A stretch of DNA of 33,313 bases from CAZDUS01 sp964508705 (GTDB lineage Bacteria > Verrucomicrobiota > Kiritimatiellia > CAIKKV01 > CAITUY01), in assembly GCA_964508705.1 (NCBI GenBank), contig CAZDUS010000022.1, positions 1 to 33,313 of the forward strand, given 5' to 3'. Positions 32,352-33,313 of the stretch are shown in pieces. Below the pieces are notes generated by a model. The model worked only from the letters and a program-made list of their open reading frames with translations, did not search any database and was not told the origin of the DNA. A program made the position numbers and the translations under genes. Position 1 is the stretch's first letter; the number at the start of each line of letters is the position of its first letter.

Positions 32352-33313
32352 TTAGTATCGCCAACCCCGCAGTGTTATGAATCGTTGTGTCAGATTCGTC
32401 TCAATCAACTGCGCGTTGTAGGTCAAGGTATCGCCATACCCTATGGGCAGTGCGCCCGTCCAGATCCAATCCCCTAATACAAGGTTTGTGGTGGTCGCGA
32501 GGCTATATGCACAGCCCTTGCGTTGTCCCGTCAGGGTATTGTCAACATGCCTTCCGGACTGATGGTGGGGCTTGCCCGCATGTCTATCGCTTGGATCGAG
32601 AGCTCCAGGTCCGCAAGAGCGCTGACTGATCCCACGACAACTTGCTTCAGGACATTGGAAGACAATCCCCCGCCGGAGAATGTCAAAGTATACGTACCGG
32701 CACTTGCGGGTATGGCATATCCACCTGCGATTCCCGTGACGGCATAGTAAGTCCCCTGATCGGGCATGACCCTCACATTTCCCATGCCTTCGCCTGGGTC
32801 GTACAAGTCATTGGTATTGGAATCAGTCCAGACGGTGCCCACAATAAAGCGGTTGTAGTGATCCGAATAGCTGGAAAGGGCGTTGCAGTAGTTGATCGTT
32901 GTTACGAGCGGGCCGACGCTCGTTGCCGGGTTGGTCTCCATTATGCAGGCAATGCCCGCGCAGGAGTAGCCCCCCATCAAACCTTCCCGATGCCCTCGTC
33001 CCTCCTGCATTCCTGTTCCATCGTCCCCGCCCCAATCCACATTGAATCCGGCGTGACCGTAGATCGCATCCTCGGAGTAGGAATACACGCTCCCCCTGCC
33101 TGATGAGTAGTGAAAACCTTGATCCGCGATCCGCTGGAACTGGTTGTTGTGATTCTGGCCGTCAATGGAAATCAGGTAGTCCGAATGATTGCTCATTCTT
33201 TCTGGCCGACCGGTCACCTTCACTTTCGGCGAGGACCGAGCCGTAAAGTGCGAGGTGGTGTGTGCGCCCAGCATGGGCGCGTTGTAAATGGGGTGAAAGT
33301 CCCCTGTAGGAGG
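32352..33313 (-). CDS. CAP-domain secreted protein, frameshifted near the end, 5' end off window
   Basis: The frame is open from the right edge to a TGA at 32531-32533, over 255 codons. It begins within a CAP (SCP/PR1-like) domain: PIYNAPMLGAHTTSHF, DQGFHYSSGRGSVYSYSEDA, GRGHREGLMGGYSCAGIACI and GPLVTTINYC. An SdrD/carboxypeptidase-like beta domain follows (GTVWTDSNTNDLYDPGEGMG, TGIAGGYAIPASAGTYTLTF). After the TGA, the frame reached by one inserted base continues as LTGQRKGCAYSLATTTNLVL, then GDWIWTGALPIGYGDTLTYN and ITLRGWRY, with a stop at 32352-32354. This tail is the kind of C-terminal domain found in secreted PVC-group proteins. One base therefore seems lost at the CCC at about 32534-32536. 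It is probably extracellular. Confidence 0.75.

Overview
The window looks like part of a metagenome-assembled or draft genome of an anaerobic, GC-rich bacterium of the PVC group, most likely Verrucomicrobiota or Kiritimatiellota. The taxonomic hints are a secreted protein ending in a 'DxDxDxLTxxxEYIAGTDPTN' segment plus a C-terminal beta domain typical of that group, ferredoxin-linked 2-oxoacid metabolism, and heavy short-repeat decoration. I cannot name the species. A 100-N scaffold gap lies at 18987-19086.

Layout. (1) 1-2350, minus: an AddB-like helicase/nuclease reading frame that runs off the left edge. It stays open through five in-frame blocks of heptameric repeats. (2) 2502-4601, minus: a secreted HAF-repeat/InlB-like protein interrupted by one TGA. 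(3) 4752-9818: an aldo/keto reductase with ferredoxin-type clusters, a GT4-like glycosyltransferase, an M42 aminopeptidase, an exported MsrB and a MerR-like protein, separated by repeat-rich spacers. (4) 9900-16296: a divergent metabolic cluster. Minus: butyrate kinase, an IlvH-like ACT protein and phosphate butyryltransferase. Plus: a ferredoxin subunit, the three other subunits of a branched-chain 2-oxoacid:ferredoxin oxidoreductase, and a branched-chain aminotransferase. Together they connect valine/leucine/isoleucine with branched acyl-CoA, acyl-phosphate and ATP, in either the fermentative or the biosynthetic direction. (5) 16298-17665, minus: a class II CPD photolyase. (6) 17967-21879, plus: a hybrid histidine kinase broken only by an assembly artefact, translationally coupled to a small membrane protein with a CxxC...CPxC module. 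(7) 21894-28450, minus: seven tightly coupled genes (two CNNM/CorC-type proteins, a zinc-ribbon/OB-fold membrane protein, Hpt, a CDF metal exporter, a TctA/DUF112-like permease and a YdjM-like membrane hydrolase). (8) 28622-30839, plus: a methyltransferase and a GDP-mannose 3,5-epimerase-like enzyme. (9) 30994-31896, minus: a ZIP metal transporter. (10) 32077-33313, minus: a peptidase-like gene remnant and a frameshifted CAP-domain secreted protein that runs off the right edge.

The strongest unusual signals are two. One is the heptamer-based repeat vocabulary shared by spacers and protein-coding DNA. The other is a paired-hairpin element found at three loci, with a nearly constant TCAAGC loop, compensating stem changes and a trailing (A/C)(A/C/G)TCCAAA-type tail. 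No tRNA, rRNA, CRISPR array or insertion sequence was recognised.
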